Origin: Metabacillus idriensis
GTDB lineage: Bacteria; Bacillota; Bacilli; Bacillales; Bacillaceae
Direction: 5' to 3'
DNA: 60,974 nt
Assembly (NCBI RefSeq): GCF_009674765.1
Contig: NZ_WKKF01000016.1
Span: 1 to 60,974, forward strand
Positions 8,936 to 19,095 of the stretch are shown here, piece by piece (the stretch's first letter is position 1; every line of letters begins with the position of its first letter). The translations under genes and the position numbers were made by a program. The notes beneath the pieces were generated by a model that worked only from the letters and a program-made list of their open reading frames with translations, searched no databases and was not told the origin of the DNA.

Positions 8936-9129
8936 TTTTTCTTCGCTTTGACTTTGAAAGAGAGATTAAACATTCTAAATGCTACTCCAAGATCAAACGT
9001 AGCGATTAACATAAGCAGAATTGTCGGAAACGACCAAATCCCGCTTTCTGAACTGTTTACGGCAAGATAGGTAAACAGAATACCCATTGCCAAGTAAAAG
9101 ACTCCCATTGAAGTTGGGCTTGTTCTCAT
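8932..9129 (-). CDS. ydiK: Small membrane protein YdiK (DUF4305-like)
   Basis: A 65-residue protein with two hydrophobic helices separated by a short polar turn and a basic tail KVKAKKK. Position and shape match B. subtilis YdiK, always beside ydiL. Its function is unknown. It follows ydiL by 2 nt, so the two form an operon. Confidence 0.8.
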   Translation of the reverse strand: MRTSPTSMGVFYLAMGILFTYLAVNSSESGIWSFPTILLMLIATFDLGVAFRMFNLSFKVKAKKK

Positions 9130-9131
9130 GC

Positions 9132-9863
9132 TTACATGCCTCCAAAAATAAATTGCATTTGTTCTGCCTTCTTCATCATTTCCTCAAGCTGCTCACGGTT
9201 TGATTGCAGAATGACAACAAACGTATTCATCGCAACATGGGCAAAAATAGGTACCATGAGGCGCTTTGTTTTTACATATAGAAAAGCAAACACAAACCCC
9301 ATGGATCCATAAAGAAGAAGATGCTGAGGTTCACCGTGAACAAGCGCGAATACAATCGAACTGATCAGTGCGGACAAAAAGAAATTCATGCGCTGATACA
9401 AAGCGCCGAATAAAATTTTTCTGAAAATGATTTCTTCCAGGATTGGGCCGATGATGGAAGTGACGATTATAAGCAAAGGCGTTACCTTCAATACTTCCAT
9501 GATGACCTTTGTATTTTCTGATTCACCTTCAATGCCAAATACCTGAATTTCTATATTAGCGGCAATCACTTGTACAGACAGCGCCATGAACACACCGCCT
9601 ACAGCCCATAAAATGGATGGACCAGCTGGAGCAGCATCGCCCCTTAGATCTTTGCTTTTAAAATGGCTGCGAAGGAGAAGAAGTATGATCACAAAGGCTG
9701 CTGCAAAACTGAATACCGTCCAATAGCCTGATGCTGTTATCTGCGCCATGCGCATCGATTCGTCATCACCGACGCCAAGCTTAAGCAGAAGCGGAATGCC
9801 AAGAATGCCTGAAAACTGCATGACGATATATGTCAAAATAATAAGCCAGTATTCTTTCTTCAA
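9132..9863 (-). CDS. ydiL: CPBP family intramembrane metalloprotease YdiL
   Basis: A 243-residue multi-pass membrane protein of the CAAX-prenyl protease/bacteriocin-processing (Abi) family. The catalytic motifs are visible: EEIIFRKILFG (EExxxR, about residue 142), ALVHGEPQHLL and FAHVAMNTFVV. The family cleaves within or near membranes, but the substrate of YdiL is not known. It shares an operon with ydiK and diverges from groESL. Confidence 0.9.
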   Translation of the reverse strand: MKKEYWLIILTYIVMQFSGILGIPLLLKLGVGDDESMRMAQITASGYWTVFSFAAAFVIILLLLRSHFKSKDLRGDAAPAGPSILWAVGGVFMALSVQVIAANIEIQVFGIEGESENTKVIMEVLKVTPLLIIVTSIIGPILEEIIFRKILFGALYQRMNFFLSALISSIVFALVHGEPQHLLLYGSMGFVFAFLYVKTKRLMVPIFAHVAMNTFVVILQSNREQLEEMMKKAEQMQFIFGGM

Positions 9864-10045
9864 ATGAACGACTCCTTTAACTTGCCGGATGTTTAAGTCA
9901 GCAAAAGCAAAATTTCAGCTAGGCATAATTGTACCATAAATAAGAGCGGATGTAGGAAGATAACGCCCTTAGGGTATGCCGGATTGGCTATTAACATGTG
10001 AAAGCGGCTTAAGGAAAAGGATTTCAATTTTTTTTAACATATTAC

Positions 10046-10111
10046 TTGAATTTGAATGAGAGATTATATAATATAGTACTTGTGTTAGCACTCAAGACAT
10101 ATGAGTGCTAA
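10046..10111 (+). promoter_or_regulatory. groESL promoter and CIRCE operator
   Basis: A perfect CIRCE element, TTAGCACTC (10085-10093), N9, GAGTGCTAA (10103-10111), is the HrcA repressor site. Upstream lie TATAAT at 10067-10072 and a TTGAAT at 10046-10051, so transcription would begin at or just before CIRCE. The -35 to -10 gap is 15 bp, somewhat short. The rest of the ydiL-groES intergenic space shows no other element. Confidence 0.96.
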
Positions 10112-10157
10112 TAAAATGAAAATTTAAATTAATGAAATCTTGAGGAGGTTGTTTCAC

Positions 10158-10442
10158 TTGTTAAAGCCATTAGGTGATCGTGTCGTAATTGAGCTTGTAC
10201 AATCTGAAGAAAAAACTGCTAGTGGGATCGTGCTGCCGGATAGTGCGAAAGAAAAACCGCAAGAAGGTAAAGTAGTGGCAGTAGGTACTGGTCGTGTGCT
10301 TGACAACGGTGAGCGTGTTGCTCTTGAAGTTGCAGAAGGCAATCGTATCATCTTCTCAAAATACTCTGGTACAGAAGTGAAGTATGAGGGTTCTGAATAC
10401 TTAATCTTACGCGAAAGCGACATTTTAGCAGTTATCAGCTAA
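10158..10442 (+). CDS. groES: Co-chaperonin GroES
   Basis: GroES caps the GroEL ring during ATP-driven folding. The 94-residue product reads [12 protein letters not shown] at the N-terminus, carries the mobile loop segment [20 protein letters not shown] and ends [13 protein letters not shown] place the start at TTG 10158, 7 nt after GAGGAGGTT. The frame stays open upstream to 10140 but through the ribosome binding site. It is controlled by HrcA through the CIRCE upstream. Confidence 0.97.
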   Translation: MLKPLGDRVVIELVQSEEKTASGIVLPDSAKEKPQEGKVVAVGTGRVLDNGERVALEVAEGNRIIFSKYSGTEVKYEGSEYLILRESDILAVIS

Positions 10443-10486
10443 TTTATAAATTTCCAATATCATAGAACATCATTCTTAGGAGGTAA

Positions 10487-12121
<1,635 letters not shown>

Positions 12122-12131
12122 AAAACCTAAT

Positions 12132-12156
12132 AAAACCCTTATATAACAAGGGTTTT
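12132..12156. terminator. Element-borne hairpin behind groEL
   Basis: The 9-bp stem AAAACCCTT/AAGGGTTTT lies 10 nt after the groEL stop, inside the element. It probably replaces the displaced host terminator. There is little T-run beyond the stem. Confidence 0.55.
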
Positions 12157-12173
12157 AAAGGGTGGATGAAATA

Positions 12174-12194
12174 TTTGTCCGCATATTTGTCCGC
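12174..12194 (+). promoter_or_regulatory. Paired integrase arm-site candidates, left end
   Basis: TTTGTCCGC occurs twice, at 12174-12182 and 12186-12194, 12 bp apart. The same doublet with the same spacing and orientation occurs at 28439-28459 near the right end. Repeated sites near both att cores are typical for the arm-binding domain of lambda/Tn916-type integrases. Confidence 0.7.
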
Positions 12195-12217
12195 AGAAGT
12201 GAACAAAAAAATATTAC

Positions 12218-13390
12218 TTAGAGAAGGTCTTTCATCAGTTTACTGAACTGTTGGGAGGCCTTTTCTTCCATGTCTGCGGTCATATGAGCGTAGATGTTCA
12301 TTGTGGTGTTTATATCCGTATGCCCTAAACGCTGCTGAATCTCTTTAATACCTACTCCAGCCTCAATTAATAATGACGTATGAGTGTGTCTGAATGAGTG
12401 AGGGGTAATGTTTTTCGTAATGCCGGCTTTCTTTAATAACCTCTTAAGTCTTACCTCAAAAACTTTCCTCAATTGTGGATATCCATCATCCCTGGCAAAG
12501 ATGAAATGGTTATCTCTATACATGTTTCTGTTTTTCATTTTAATTTCTTTCTGGTGAATCTCATGACGCTTTAACATTTTAACGAGCCCTTCATCAATAC
12601 GAAGTGTCCGGATGGATCCTGTTGTTTTTGGGGTTAAAAGTTCATAATTTCTAAAGTTATTGTTTGGATTATACAAAGTTTTTGTAACCCGCAGTGTACC
12701 CTTTTCTCTGTCAAAATCACTCCACTTCAAAGCAAGAAGCTCTCCGATTCGAAGCCCTGTATAAGAAAGAGTTGTAAATAAAAGATGATCCATTTCCAAA
12801 CCCTCTTTTGCTGCTAAGCGCAGGAAATGGGCTAGCTCCTCTTTTTCAAGAAATTTGAATACTTCTTCCTGGCTTTCAATCTCTTCAACCTTTTTTTGAC
12901 GTTTAGGCAGCTGAGCATGTTCCGTTGGGTTTTGACTAATATAGCCCAGGTTAACTGCATGTCTAAAGATCATTCGTCCACAAGCGTGAATACCACTCAG
13001 ATAATTAGGGCTGTATTTTGTTGAAAGCTCCAGTAATTTTTCTTGATACATCTTCTTATTAATTTGTTTAAGCGGGTATTTACCCCATTCTGCAATAAAA
13101 TGATTCATCTCCTTATTACGGGCCCGTACGCTACTTACTTTAGCGGAGAGTGCATATGATTTTATCCAATCTTGGGCAAACATCTGGAATGAAATATTTG
13201 ACTCATTTGTGTATAGTCCGTTAGCGATTTGATGCTCTATTTTAAGTGCTGCATCCCTGGCATCAGATTTTTTATCAAATCCACCTTTTGAGATCTGTCT
13301 TCGTTTTTTTGTAAGTGGATCTATTCCAAGATCGATAATGTATGTCCATTTTTCAGCACCCTTTTTCCCTCGTTTACGATAGTGAGCCAC
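12218..13390 (-). CDS. int: Tyrosine-type site-specific integrase
   Basis: A 390-residue phage-type recombinase that would catalyse integration at the groEL 3' end. An N-terminal arm-binding domain (about residues 1-60) precedes a SAM-like core-binding domain (about 65-165). The catalytic domain carries R214 (TGLRIGE), H331 and R334 (HSFRHT), H357 (LGH) and the nucleophile Y367 (NIYAHM). All are intact, so the protein should be active. It reads towards attL, its usual place, and lies 16 nt after the repressor gene, so the two may be co-transcribed. Confidence 0.95.
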   Translation of the reverse strand: MAHYRKRGKKGAEKWTYIIDLGIDPLTKKRRQISKGGFDKKSDARDAALKIEHQIANGLYTNESNISFQMFAQDWIKSYALSAKVSSVRARNKEMNHFIAEWGKYPLKQINKKMYQEKLLELSTKYSPNYLSGIHACGRMIFRHAVNLGYISQNPTEHAQLPKRQKKVEEIESQEEVFKFLEKEELAHFLRLAAKEGLEMDHLLFTTLSYTGLRIGELLALKWSDFDREKGTLRVTKTLYNPNNNFRNYELLTPKTTGSIRTLRIDEGLVKMLKRHEIHQKEIKMKNRNMYRDNHFIFARDDGYPQLRKVFEVRLKRLLKKAGITKNITPHSFRHTHTSLLIEAGVGIKEIQQRLGHTDINTTMNIYAHMTADMEEKASQQFSKLMKDLL

Positions 13391-13406
13391 TTCAGTTCTT
13401 CTCCTT

Positions 13407-14033
13407 TCAAACTTCTTTATTAATTAGAATTTCAATCATTTTTTTTATTTTTAGTTTTTCAGTATCGGTAAATAAATGTTCTTCATAAAAAACATTTTTA
13501 TCACTGCTCAAAACCACATGAAGATCTAGGTTACTTTCAGCATTTTTTATTTTTATAAGGCTATTCCTAGCTAGATTCAAAGCTGAAGAAAGATTATTAA
13601 TGTCTTCTGGAAAAACAATTATATCTCTTTCTAATAAGTATGAACGGAAGTCAGATATCCCTAATGCCTCTCCGATTTTTTGCAATTCCTCCTTATTAGG
13701 TGTATCAATATTCAATTCAGTTAAATAAATGGTATTATGAGCAACTCCGCTTTTTTTACTTAATTCTTCTGTTGTCATCTTATTTAAATACCTTTGTTCT
13801 TGAATCACATATTCCAAGGTCATAACACCCATTAAATAATTAACGTCCACATCCAAGATAGAAGCTAATGCTTTTACAGTTTCTTCTCTTGGTGATGCCT
13901 TTTCATTTTCCCACCGTGAAACCATTCCTTTATTCACTTTCAAATTACTCTCATTTTCTAATTTTTGTATTAAATCCTCCATAGTCAAATTTTTATATTT
14001 CCTAACTGCTTTTAATCTATCTCCAGAGAACAT
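13407..14033 (-). CDS. CI-like repressor with two XRE helix-turn-helix domains
   Basis: A 208-residue protein with an N-terminal Cro/CI-type HTH (about residues 1-65, with KGMVSRWENEKASP) and a second HTH-like segment (about 75-130, with TTEELSKKSGVAHNTIYL). The C-terminal 70 residues resemble no peptidase domain, so RecA-type self-cleavage is not indicated. ATG 14033 has AGGAG about 8 nt upstream. It diverges from the early operon across a region rich in TTGCAT/ATGCAA repeats and is the likely master repressor. Satellite repressors of this kind are often lifted by a helper-phage protein. Confidence 0.85.
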   Translation of the reverse strand: MFSGDRLKAVRKYKNLTMEDLIQKLENESNLKVNKGMVSRWENEKASPREETVKALASILDVDVNYLMGVMTLEYVIQEQRYLNKMTTEELSKKSGVAHNTIYLTELNIDTPNKEELQKIGEALGISDFRSYLLERDIIVFPEDINNLSSALNLARNSLIKIKNAESNLDLHVVLSSDKNVFYEEHLFTDTEKLKIKKMIEILINKEV

Positions 14034-14074
14034 TGTGATCACTCCTATTAACATTTTCCTTATTAGCTTATATG

Positions 14075-14171
14075 TTGCATTAAAACAAACAAAAATGCAA
14101 TAAAATTTAAATAAGTTCTTTACAATGCAACTTCAATAGAATAGAATAGGAATTAAGTTAAAAAGTTGCAT
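14075..14171. promoter_or_regulatory. Divergent control region: early promoter and repressor operators
   Basis: Four half-sites alternate: TTGCAT (14075-14080), ATGCAA (14095-14100), ATGCAACTT (from 14125) and AAGTTGCAT (ending 14171). They form two inverted repeats. A rightward promoter TTTACA (14119-14124), 17 bp, TAGAAT (14142-14147) has its spacer start exactly on the third half-site. This layout suggests that the divergent repressor blocks the AlpA-primase operon. Confidence 0.7.
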
Positions 14172-14196
14172 AAAAAGAAACTTGTGAGGTGAAAAT

Positions 14197-14484
14197 ATGA
14201 TTAAGATTTCATTAAATGAAGATGAGTTAAAAGAAATGTATCTCAGTGAAGTAAAGAATCGTCTTAAGGAAATTGAATCGGAAACGCTGCTATTGGATAG
14301 TAAGCAGTTGTGTAAACTACTAAGTCTATCTTGGCCAACAGTGGAAAAGTTATTTCTACACGATCCGAATTTTCCGAGTATGCGAATAGGTAAGAAATGG
14401 ATTTTCAACCGGAAAGAAGTTCAAAAGTACATTGATGAATGGTCAATCAACATAAGGAAAAAGGGGCATGTAATAAATCTTTAG
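14197..14484 (+). CDS. AlpA/excisionase-like helix-turn-helix protein
   Basis: A 95-residue protein. Residues about 33-80 form a winged HTH of the MerR/AlpA-excisionase type (LDSKQLCKLLSLSWPTVEKL, then FPSMRIGKKWIFNRKEVQKYI). The N-terminal part is charged and helical. In satellites such a protein, first in the early operon, is usually a transcriptional activator. An excisionase role is possible. The start has GTGAGGTG upstream and lies just after the repressor-controlled promoter. Confidence 0.75.
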   Translation: MIKISLNEDELKEMYLSEVKNRLKEIESETLLLDSKQLCKLLSLSWPTVEKLFLHDPNFPSMRIGKKWIFNRKEVQKYIDEWSINIRKKGHVINL

Positions 14485-14524
14485 ATTATTGGAATGAAAT
14501 TTAAAAAGAAGGGAGGAACATTCA

Positions 14525-14656
14525 ATGAATCCCAATCAGAAACAAGTGATTTATAGCAACGTTTTACCTGAGGGTATCTCCTTAGAATTTGAAAATGAAA
14601 TTTACATTGGAACTGGAAAAAGTGAATCCATACAAGATACTAATTTGGAATGCTAA
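14525..14656 (+). CDS. Small hypothetical protein, 43 residues
   Basis: ATG 14525 is preceded by AAGGGAGGAAC, a strong ribosome binding site. The short frame (starts MNPNQKQVIYSNVLPEG, ends TNLEC) fills the gap between the AlpA-like and primase genes in the same direction. Acidic, with no recognisable motif. Called on ribosome binding site and position. Confidence 0.5.
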   Translation: MNPNQKQVIYSNVLPEGISLEFENEIYIGTGKSESIQDTNLEC

Positions 14657-14725
14657 GAAATTGCAGCGGAAGATAAAATACACGATTTACCCTTCTGAAA
14701 TATGAAGAAGGGAGGGGGGACAAGC

Positions 14726-17056
14726 TTGAATTACAAATTTGAAAATATTCCTGCAGAACTTAAAAATACTCCTCAATGGATTGTGTGGAGAGCAGAAGAT
14801 CGAGAAGGTAAACCCACAAAGGTTCCGTATCAAGTAAACGGTGAAATGGCTCAATCAAATAATAAGCGTACCTGGTCCACTTTTCATACCGCAGTAAAGT
14901 CCTATTCTGAGAAAGATTTTCATGGTATTGGCTTTATGTTTTCGAAAGATGATCCCTTCGTGGGGATAGATATTGATCATTGCGTAGCAGACGAAAAGCT
15001 AAATGATTTCTCTAATGAAATCCTTAATCTTGTGGACAGTTATGCTGAATTTTCTCCAAGTGGAAAAGGCATCCACATTATTACAAAAGGTAGTTTACCA
15101 CTAAGAGGGATTGGAACTGGTAAGAAAAATCCATCACTCGGATTAGAGGTATACCGGCACGGACGATATTTCACTTTCACTGGTAATAAAGTAAATGACA
15201 TCGAGGTTAATGAACGATCAGATCAATTAAAGGAACTTTTCAAGAAATACCTTAAAGAAAAAGAAGTATCAAAGAAGAAAGCCCAAAGCTCTTTTAAAAG
15301 AAATCTCAATCTTACAAATAATGAATTGTGGGAGAAAATGTTCAACAGCAAAAAAGGACAAGTTATCAAATCATTATTCTTGGGGGAGCTCGTAAATGGG
15401 GATCATTCTTCCACAGATATTGCTTTATGTAATCACTTAGCATTCTGGACAGATAAAGACGCTTCAAAAATGGATTCAATGTTTAGAGAAACAAATCTTT
15501 ATAGAGAAAAATGGGAAAGACAGCATTCATCGGATGGCCGTACATACGGACAAATGACAATAGATAATGCCATCCAGTCAACACATAATAAAATATCTGA
15601 TTCCTTTGATAATCAGAAGTATGAGATTCAAATAAATCAAGGTGAAGAACAAGTTAAGAAAAAAAGACCAAATTTCAAACGTACAGATTTGGGAAATGCC
15701 GAGCGTTTGGTGTATCAGTATGGAAAAGATATTCGATACAACAACTCATTTAACTCTTGGTATTTATGGGACGGTAAAAGGTGGGAAGCGGACTTAACAA
15801 ACCAAATAAAGCAATTTGCAAAGAAAACTGTCCGGAGCATTTATGAAGAAGCTTCTCAAGAGGAAGAAGATGATGTTAGGCAAAAAATCTCAAAGCATGC
15901 TACTGCTTCAGAATCAAGGCCGCGAATAGAATCAATGATTTCTCTTGCACAATCTGAAGTGCCTATCCTTCCAGATGATCTAGATAAAGATAAATGGCTT
16001 TTCAATTGTGCGAATGGTGTGGTGGATCTAAGGACTGGGAAGTTACTGCAGCATGATCGAAAGTTCTATATGAATAAGATTTCACCGGTATCTTATGATC
16101 CGGATGCTAAGTGTCCATTATGGATGAGGTTTCTCGAAGATATTATGCAGGATGATGCAGGCAATGTGAAACATGATTTGATTGATTTTTTACAAAAAGC
16201 TATTGGTTATGCATTAACAGGTGATACATCTGAACAAGTTTTGTTCGTTCTTTATGGTAAAGGAAAAAACGGAAAAAGCACCTTCCTTGATACAATCCGC
16301 TATCTAGTCGGGGACTATGGAACACAAGCGAATACAGATAGCTTCACTGTTAAGAAAAATGATTCTGTGCGAAGTGATTTAGCAGCTTTAAAGGGTTCTA
16401 GATTAGTAGCAGCTGCAGAGAGTGAAGAAGGAGCTAAATTAGCTGAATCATTAATAAAACAGCTCACTGGAGGAGATGCAATTCAGGCAAGGTTCTTGTA
16501 TGGAAATCCCTTTGTTTTTACTCCACAATTCAAGATTTTCTTTATGACTAATTACCGCCCTGTGATTGGTGGATCTGATGAAGGAATATGGCGCAGGATC
16601 AGATTAATTCCTTTCACTGTTACAGTTCCAGACGAAAAAGTTGACAAGTACCTACCGGATAAATTGTTAAAGCAAGAAATGCCCGGAATTCTTAATTGGG
16701 CATTGGAAGGTTGCTTGAAATGGAAAAAAGAAGGATTAGGATATCCAAAAGAAATTAAAGATGCCACTGAGGGCTATCGCAATGAAATGGATACAGTAGG
16801 CACATTTCTGAATGAATACTGCACAGTAGGAGAACGTGCGAAGTGTTATGTGAAAGACTTATATAGGAGGTATGAAGACTGGTGTGACGAGACCGGGGAA
16901 CACCTTCTTACAAAGGTTAAGTTAAACAGGAAAGTTGAAGAAAGAGGCTTCAAAAAGAAGAAAGATGGCAGCGGTCATTACTTTCAAGGAATTGGAATAA
17001 AGTCAGATTTCTCTTATTCTAATTATTTTTCCTCAACATCAAGAAAGAAAATATAA
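14726..17056 (+). CDS. Primase-polymerase/SF3 helicase replication protein
   Basis: A 776-residue replication initiator of the phage/satellite pri-rep type. The N-terminus (about 1-180) resembles a primase-polymerase, with an acidic GIDIDHC motif near residue 80 and SPSGKGIHIITKG. A middle domain (about 200-290) follows. The C-terminal half has a D5/P4-type N-domain and a superfamily 3 helicase P-loop YGKGKNGKST near residue 512, then FKIFFMTNYRPVIGG. TTG 14726 follows AGGGAGGGGGG; ATG 14702 lies before that site and was rejected. It would unwind and prime the excised element, and an origin is expected nearby but was not identified. Confidence 0.9.
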   Translation: MNYKFENIPAELKNTPQWIVWRAEDREGKPTKVPYQVNGEMAQSNNKRTWSTFHTAVKSYSEKDFHGIGFMFSKDDPFVGIDIDHCVADEKLNDFSNEILNLVDSYAEFSPSGKGIHIITKGSLPLRGIGTGKKNPSLGLEVYRHGRYFTFTGNKVNDIEVNERSDQLKELFKKYLKEKEVSKKKAQSSFKRNLNLTNNELWEKMFNSKKGQVIKSLFLGELVNGDHSSTDIALCNHLAFWTDKDASKMDSMFRETNLYREKWERQHSSDGRTYGQMTIDNAIQSTHNKISDSFDNQKYEIQINQGEEQVKKKRPNFKRTDLGNAERLVYQYGKDIRYNNSFNSWYLWDGKRWEADLTNQIKQFAKKTVRSIYEEASQEEEDDVRQKISKHATASESRPRIESMISLAQSEVPILPDDLDKDKWLFNCANGVVDLRTGKLLQHDRKFYMNKISPVSYDPDAKCPLWMRFLEDIMQDDAGNVKHDLIDFLQKAIGYALTGDTSEQVLFVLYGKGKNGKSTFLDTIRYLVGDYGTQANTDSFTVKKNDSVRSDLAALKGSRLVAAAESEEGAKLAESLIKQLTGGDAIQARFLYGNPFVFTPQFKIFFMTNYRPVIGGSDEGIWRRIRLIPFTVTVPDEKVDKYLPDKLLKQEMPGILNWALEGCLKWKKEGLGYPKEIKDATEGYRNEMDTVGTFLNEYCTVGERAKCYVKDLYRRYEDWCDETGEHLLTKVKLNRKVEERGFKKKKDGSGHYFQGIGIKSDFSYSNYFSSTSRKKI

Positions 17057-17178
17057 ATATATGACAAAGTGACAAGTCTGACAAAAAAATAGGAAAGTCC
17101 TTATAGAGATAAATAGATAAGTAAAAGTTTACCGATTTTACGTCATAGTTGTCATTTTGTCACATGGAGGTCGAAGAG

Positions 17179-17373
17179 ATGAATTATCCAGTTCTTCAAG
17201 CTTTTGAGCGCGATAAAGACGGTATGTTAAGCGCCTGGTGCCCATTCTGCGCCCGTTTTCACCATCATGGTAAAGAAGAAGGACACAAAGTAGCGCATTG
17301 TATAGATGGCAATAGTCCATTCGAAAAAACTGGTTACATCTTAAAAAAAGTAACTTATAAACCATCAAAATAA
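17179..17373 (+). CDS. Small CPFC-containing hypothetical protein
   Basis: A 64-residue protein starting MNYPVLQAFERDKDG. A CPFC motif (about residues 22-25) is followed by FHHHG and one more Cys (AHC), which could form a small zinc site. ATG 17179 has GGAGG 8 nt upstream. It follows the primase gene in the same direction. No function can be assigned; similar short zinc-finger-like proteins are common in phage early regions. Confidence 0.7.
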   Translation: MNYPVLQAFERDKDGMLSAWCPFCARFHHHGKEEGHKVAHCIDGNSPFEKTGYILKKVTYKPSK

Positions 17374-17388
17374 GAGGAGGTTTTATTA

Positions 17389-17676
17389 ATGAATGAAATG
17401 AAAACATGGGTTATCAAAAATACGATTGATTTTTTAAGACTTGGAAAATTCGATCAGAATTTGAGTGATGAAGTAAAGGAACCAATGATCCTCTTCATAG
17501 ATGAAAATAACGAAATCATTGAATCATTTAATCTTATTTCGAAGACAAAAGAGGAAATAAATTTAATGGTTGATGACAAATATTTCTATACGAGCAGCTT
17601 AGATATTGGGCAGACAAGAACGATAAATGGGTTGTATCATTTTTACGGAACTACATTTGAAAGGGTCTATGGATGA
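17389..17676 (+). CDS. Hypothetical protein, 95 residues
   Basis: The frame follows AGGAGGTT at good spacing and lies 15 nt after the previous gene, so it belongs to the same rightward operon. The product is acidic with mixed helix and strand, and has no signal peptide or membrane helix. I do not recognise the family. Confidence 0.65.
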   Translation: MNEMKTWVIKNTIDFLRLGKFDQNLSDEVKEPMILFIDENNEIIESFNLISKTKEEINLMVDDKYFYTSSLDIGQTRTINGLYHFYGTTFERVYG

Positions 17677-17716
17677 TGGACTCTTTCTAACAATCATCTA
17701 AATTGTGGAGGGGAAT

Positions 17717-18172
17717 ATGGCAGCTAATACACTGACCCAAAAAGATAAGAAGGCCCTTAAACAAGACGTTGAATCAATGCTTGAGAAGTATCGGATATAT
17801 TTACTTGCATTACCCAGTGATTGGCAGCCGCAAATAACTGCATCATATTCCATCGTTCCTCCGGTTCAATCAAACCAGTTCAGTTCCCAGACAGAATCAA
17901 TAGCCATAAAGCGCGTGGATTTCGAGAGGGAACGAATCGAGTACATCAATCGATTGTGGAAGGCAGTCAATCGCCTGAATAAATATGAGAGGGAGCTGAT
18001 TGTCCGAAGATACATGGATCACGAGGAAGAGTACGACTACACAGTGTACAGTGAGATGCTGCTTAGTGAGAGTAAGTATTACAAGTTAAAGGACAAAGCA
18101 TTCATGAAGTTAGCTGTAGTTTTCGGCCTGGCATTACCTGATGACATATTAAAGATGGGAGGCAACAGATGA
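17717..18172 (+). CDS. ArpU-like phage transcriptional regulator, first copy
   Basis: A 151-residue protein. The core FERERIEYINRLWKAVNRLN and ELIVRRYMDHEEEYDYTVY matches the ArpU/RinA-like late-gene regulators of Gram-positive phages, which act like small sigma-like activators of the packaging and structural operons. ATG 17717 follows GGAGGGG. It is next to a second paralogue and upstream of the terminase gene, the normal place for such a regulator. Confidence 0.8.
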   Translation: MAANTLTQKDKKALKQDVESMLEKYRIYLLALPSDWQPQITASYSIVPPVQSNQFSSQTESIAIKRVDFERERIEYINRLWKAVNRLNKYERELIVRRYMDHEEEYDYTVYSEMLLSESKYYKLKDKAFMKLAVVFGLALPDDILKMGGNR

Positions 18173-18561
18173 ATAAGAAACAGATAAGCGTTGCTGTTGA
18201 ATCTGAACTAAAGAGATATAAGTTTTATCTTCTTACCACTCCAGAAGATCAGATGCCAAAGTTTACATCAGAGTTCAAATTACTTATGCCGGCTTTAACA
18301 GATGAAGATATATCTGACTTTGAAAGAGAAAGGCATGAGTACTTGAACCGAATTGTGCAGGCGATAAACAGATTAACAAAAAAGAGTCGAGAATTAATTA
18401 TCCAAAAACATTTTAAGGAAGAAGATATTTTTGATTATGAAGTTTATAGCAATCTTGGATTAAGTGAATGGTATTACCACCAAAGGGCAAAACCAAAAGC
18501 TTATCGTGATTTTGCAATTAGTCTCGGAATTTTCAAGCCAAGCTTTCAAACTATGGGCTAA
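18169..18561 (+). CDS. ArpU-like phage transcriptional regulator, second copy
   Basis: A 130-residue paralogue of the preceding gene, sharing the pattern FERERHEYLNRIVQAINRL and RELIIQKHFKEEDIFDYEVY. It lacks about 20 residues present in the middle of the first copy. Its ATG overlaps the previous stop as ATGA, so the two are translated together and may act as a pair. Immediately downstream lie the cos-like site and the small-terminase gene. Confidence 0.8.
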   Translation: MNKKQISVAVESELKRYKFYLLTTPEDQMPKFTSEFKLLMPALTDEDISDFERERHEYLNRIVQAINRLTKKSRELIIQKHFKEEDIFDYEVYSNLGLSEWYYHQRAKPKAYRDFAISLGIFKPSFQTMG

Positions 18562-18599
18562 TTCAATCAGTTTTTAAAATGAAAATTTAAAGGGGGTGG

Positions 18600-18690
18600 T
18601 TGGTACAAATAACCTGGTACAAATAACCCCCCGGTCAAATATTTCAGCTTTTTTTCAAAGCCCGGGGACCGGGCGGGGGGTCGATTCCCT
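18600..18690. other. Candidate cos (packaging) site
   Basis: A tandem 14-bp direct repeat TGGTACAAATAACC (18601-18614, 18615-18628) leads into C6GGTCAAAT. After a T-rich stretch comes CCCGGGGACCGGGCGGGGGG (about 18661-18680). The two G/C blocks are inverted relative to each other (ACCCCCCGGT against ACCGGGcgGGGGT). This very GC-rich palindromic block in AT-rich DNA just before a P27-type terS is where Gram-positive cos phages and satellites carry cos. No start codon or open frame explains it. Confidence 0.65.
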
Positions 18691-18759
18691 AAATTTATGA
18701 GCCATTTCTCACGATAGTGTTAAATTGGGAATAAATTCAAAAGGGAGGAGGGAGTGAGA

Positions 18760-19095
18760 ATGGCAAAAATAAAGCGAGAAACGCTGAGAAAACGTATAGA
18801 AAAAGATCTAACTAAGCAGCTAAAAGAAAAAGGAATCTTCGGTAACCACTATGAAGATTTACTACAGGATTATATATCACTATGGGATTTAAAGTGTGAA
18901 TTGTTAGATGATATTGAAGAAAATGGAATAAAAGTTTCTGGGATGCATGGGCCAAAATCAAACCCAGCCATAAACGATTTGCATAAGACCAATGATCGAA
19001 TGATTAAGATTTTAGAAGCACTTGGATTGAAAGCCTCGCCAGTCGAAAAAGAAGATGAAACAAAAAACAAACGTTCAGCTTATGATCTTCTATGA
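18760..19095 (+). CDS. terS: P27 family small terminase subunit
   Basis: A 111-residue DNA-packaging protein. The pattern KRETLRKRIEKDLTKQL, GNHYEDLLQDYISLWDLK, then a NDLHKTNDRMIKILEALGL helix, matches the P27/Terminase_4 small subunits of HNH-cos phages. A satellite-encoded small subunit can redirect a helper's large terminase to the satellite's own cos site. ATG 18760 has GGGAGGAGGG upstream; GTG 18754 lies inside that stretch. The stop overlaps the next short frame as ATGA, the usual terS-terL junction. Confidence 0.82.
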   Translation: MAKIKRETLRKRIEKDLTKQLKEKGIFGNHYEDLLQDYISLWDLKCELLDDIEENGIKVSGMHGPKSNPAINDLHKTNDRMIKILEALGLKASPVEKEDETKNKRSAYDLL

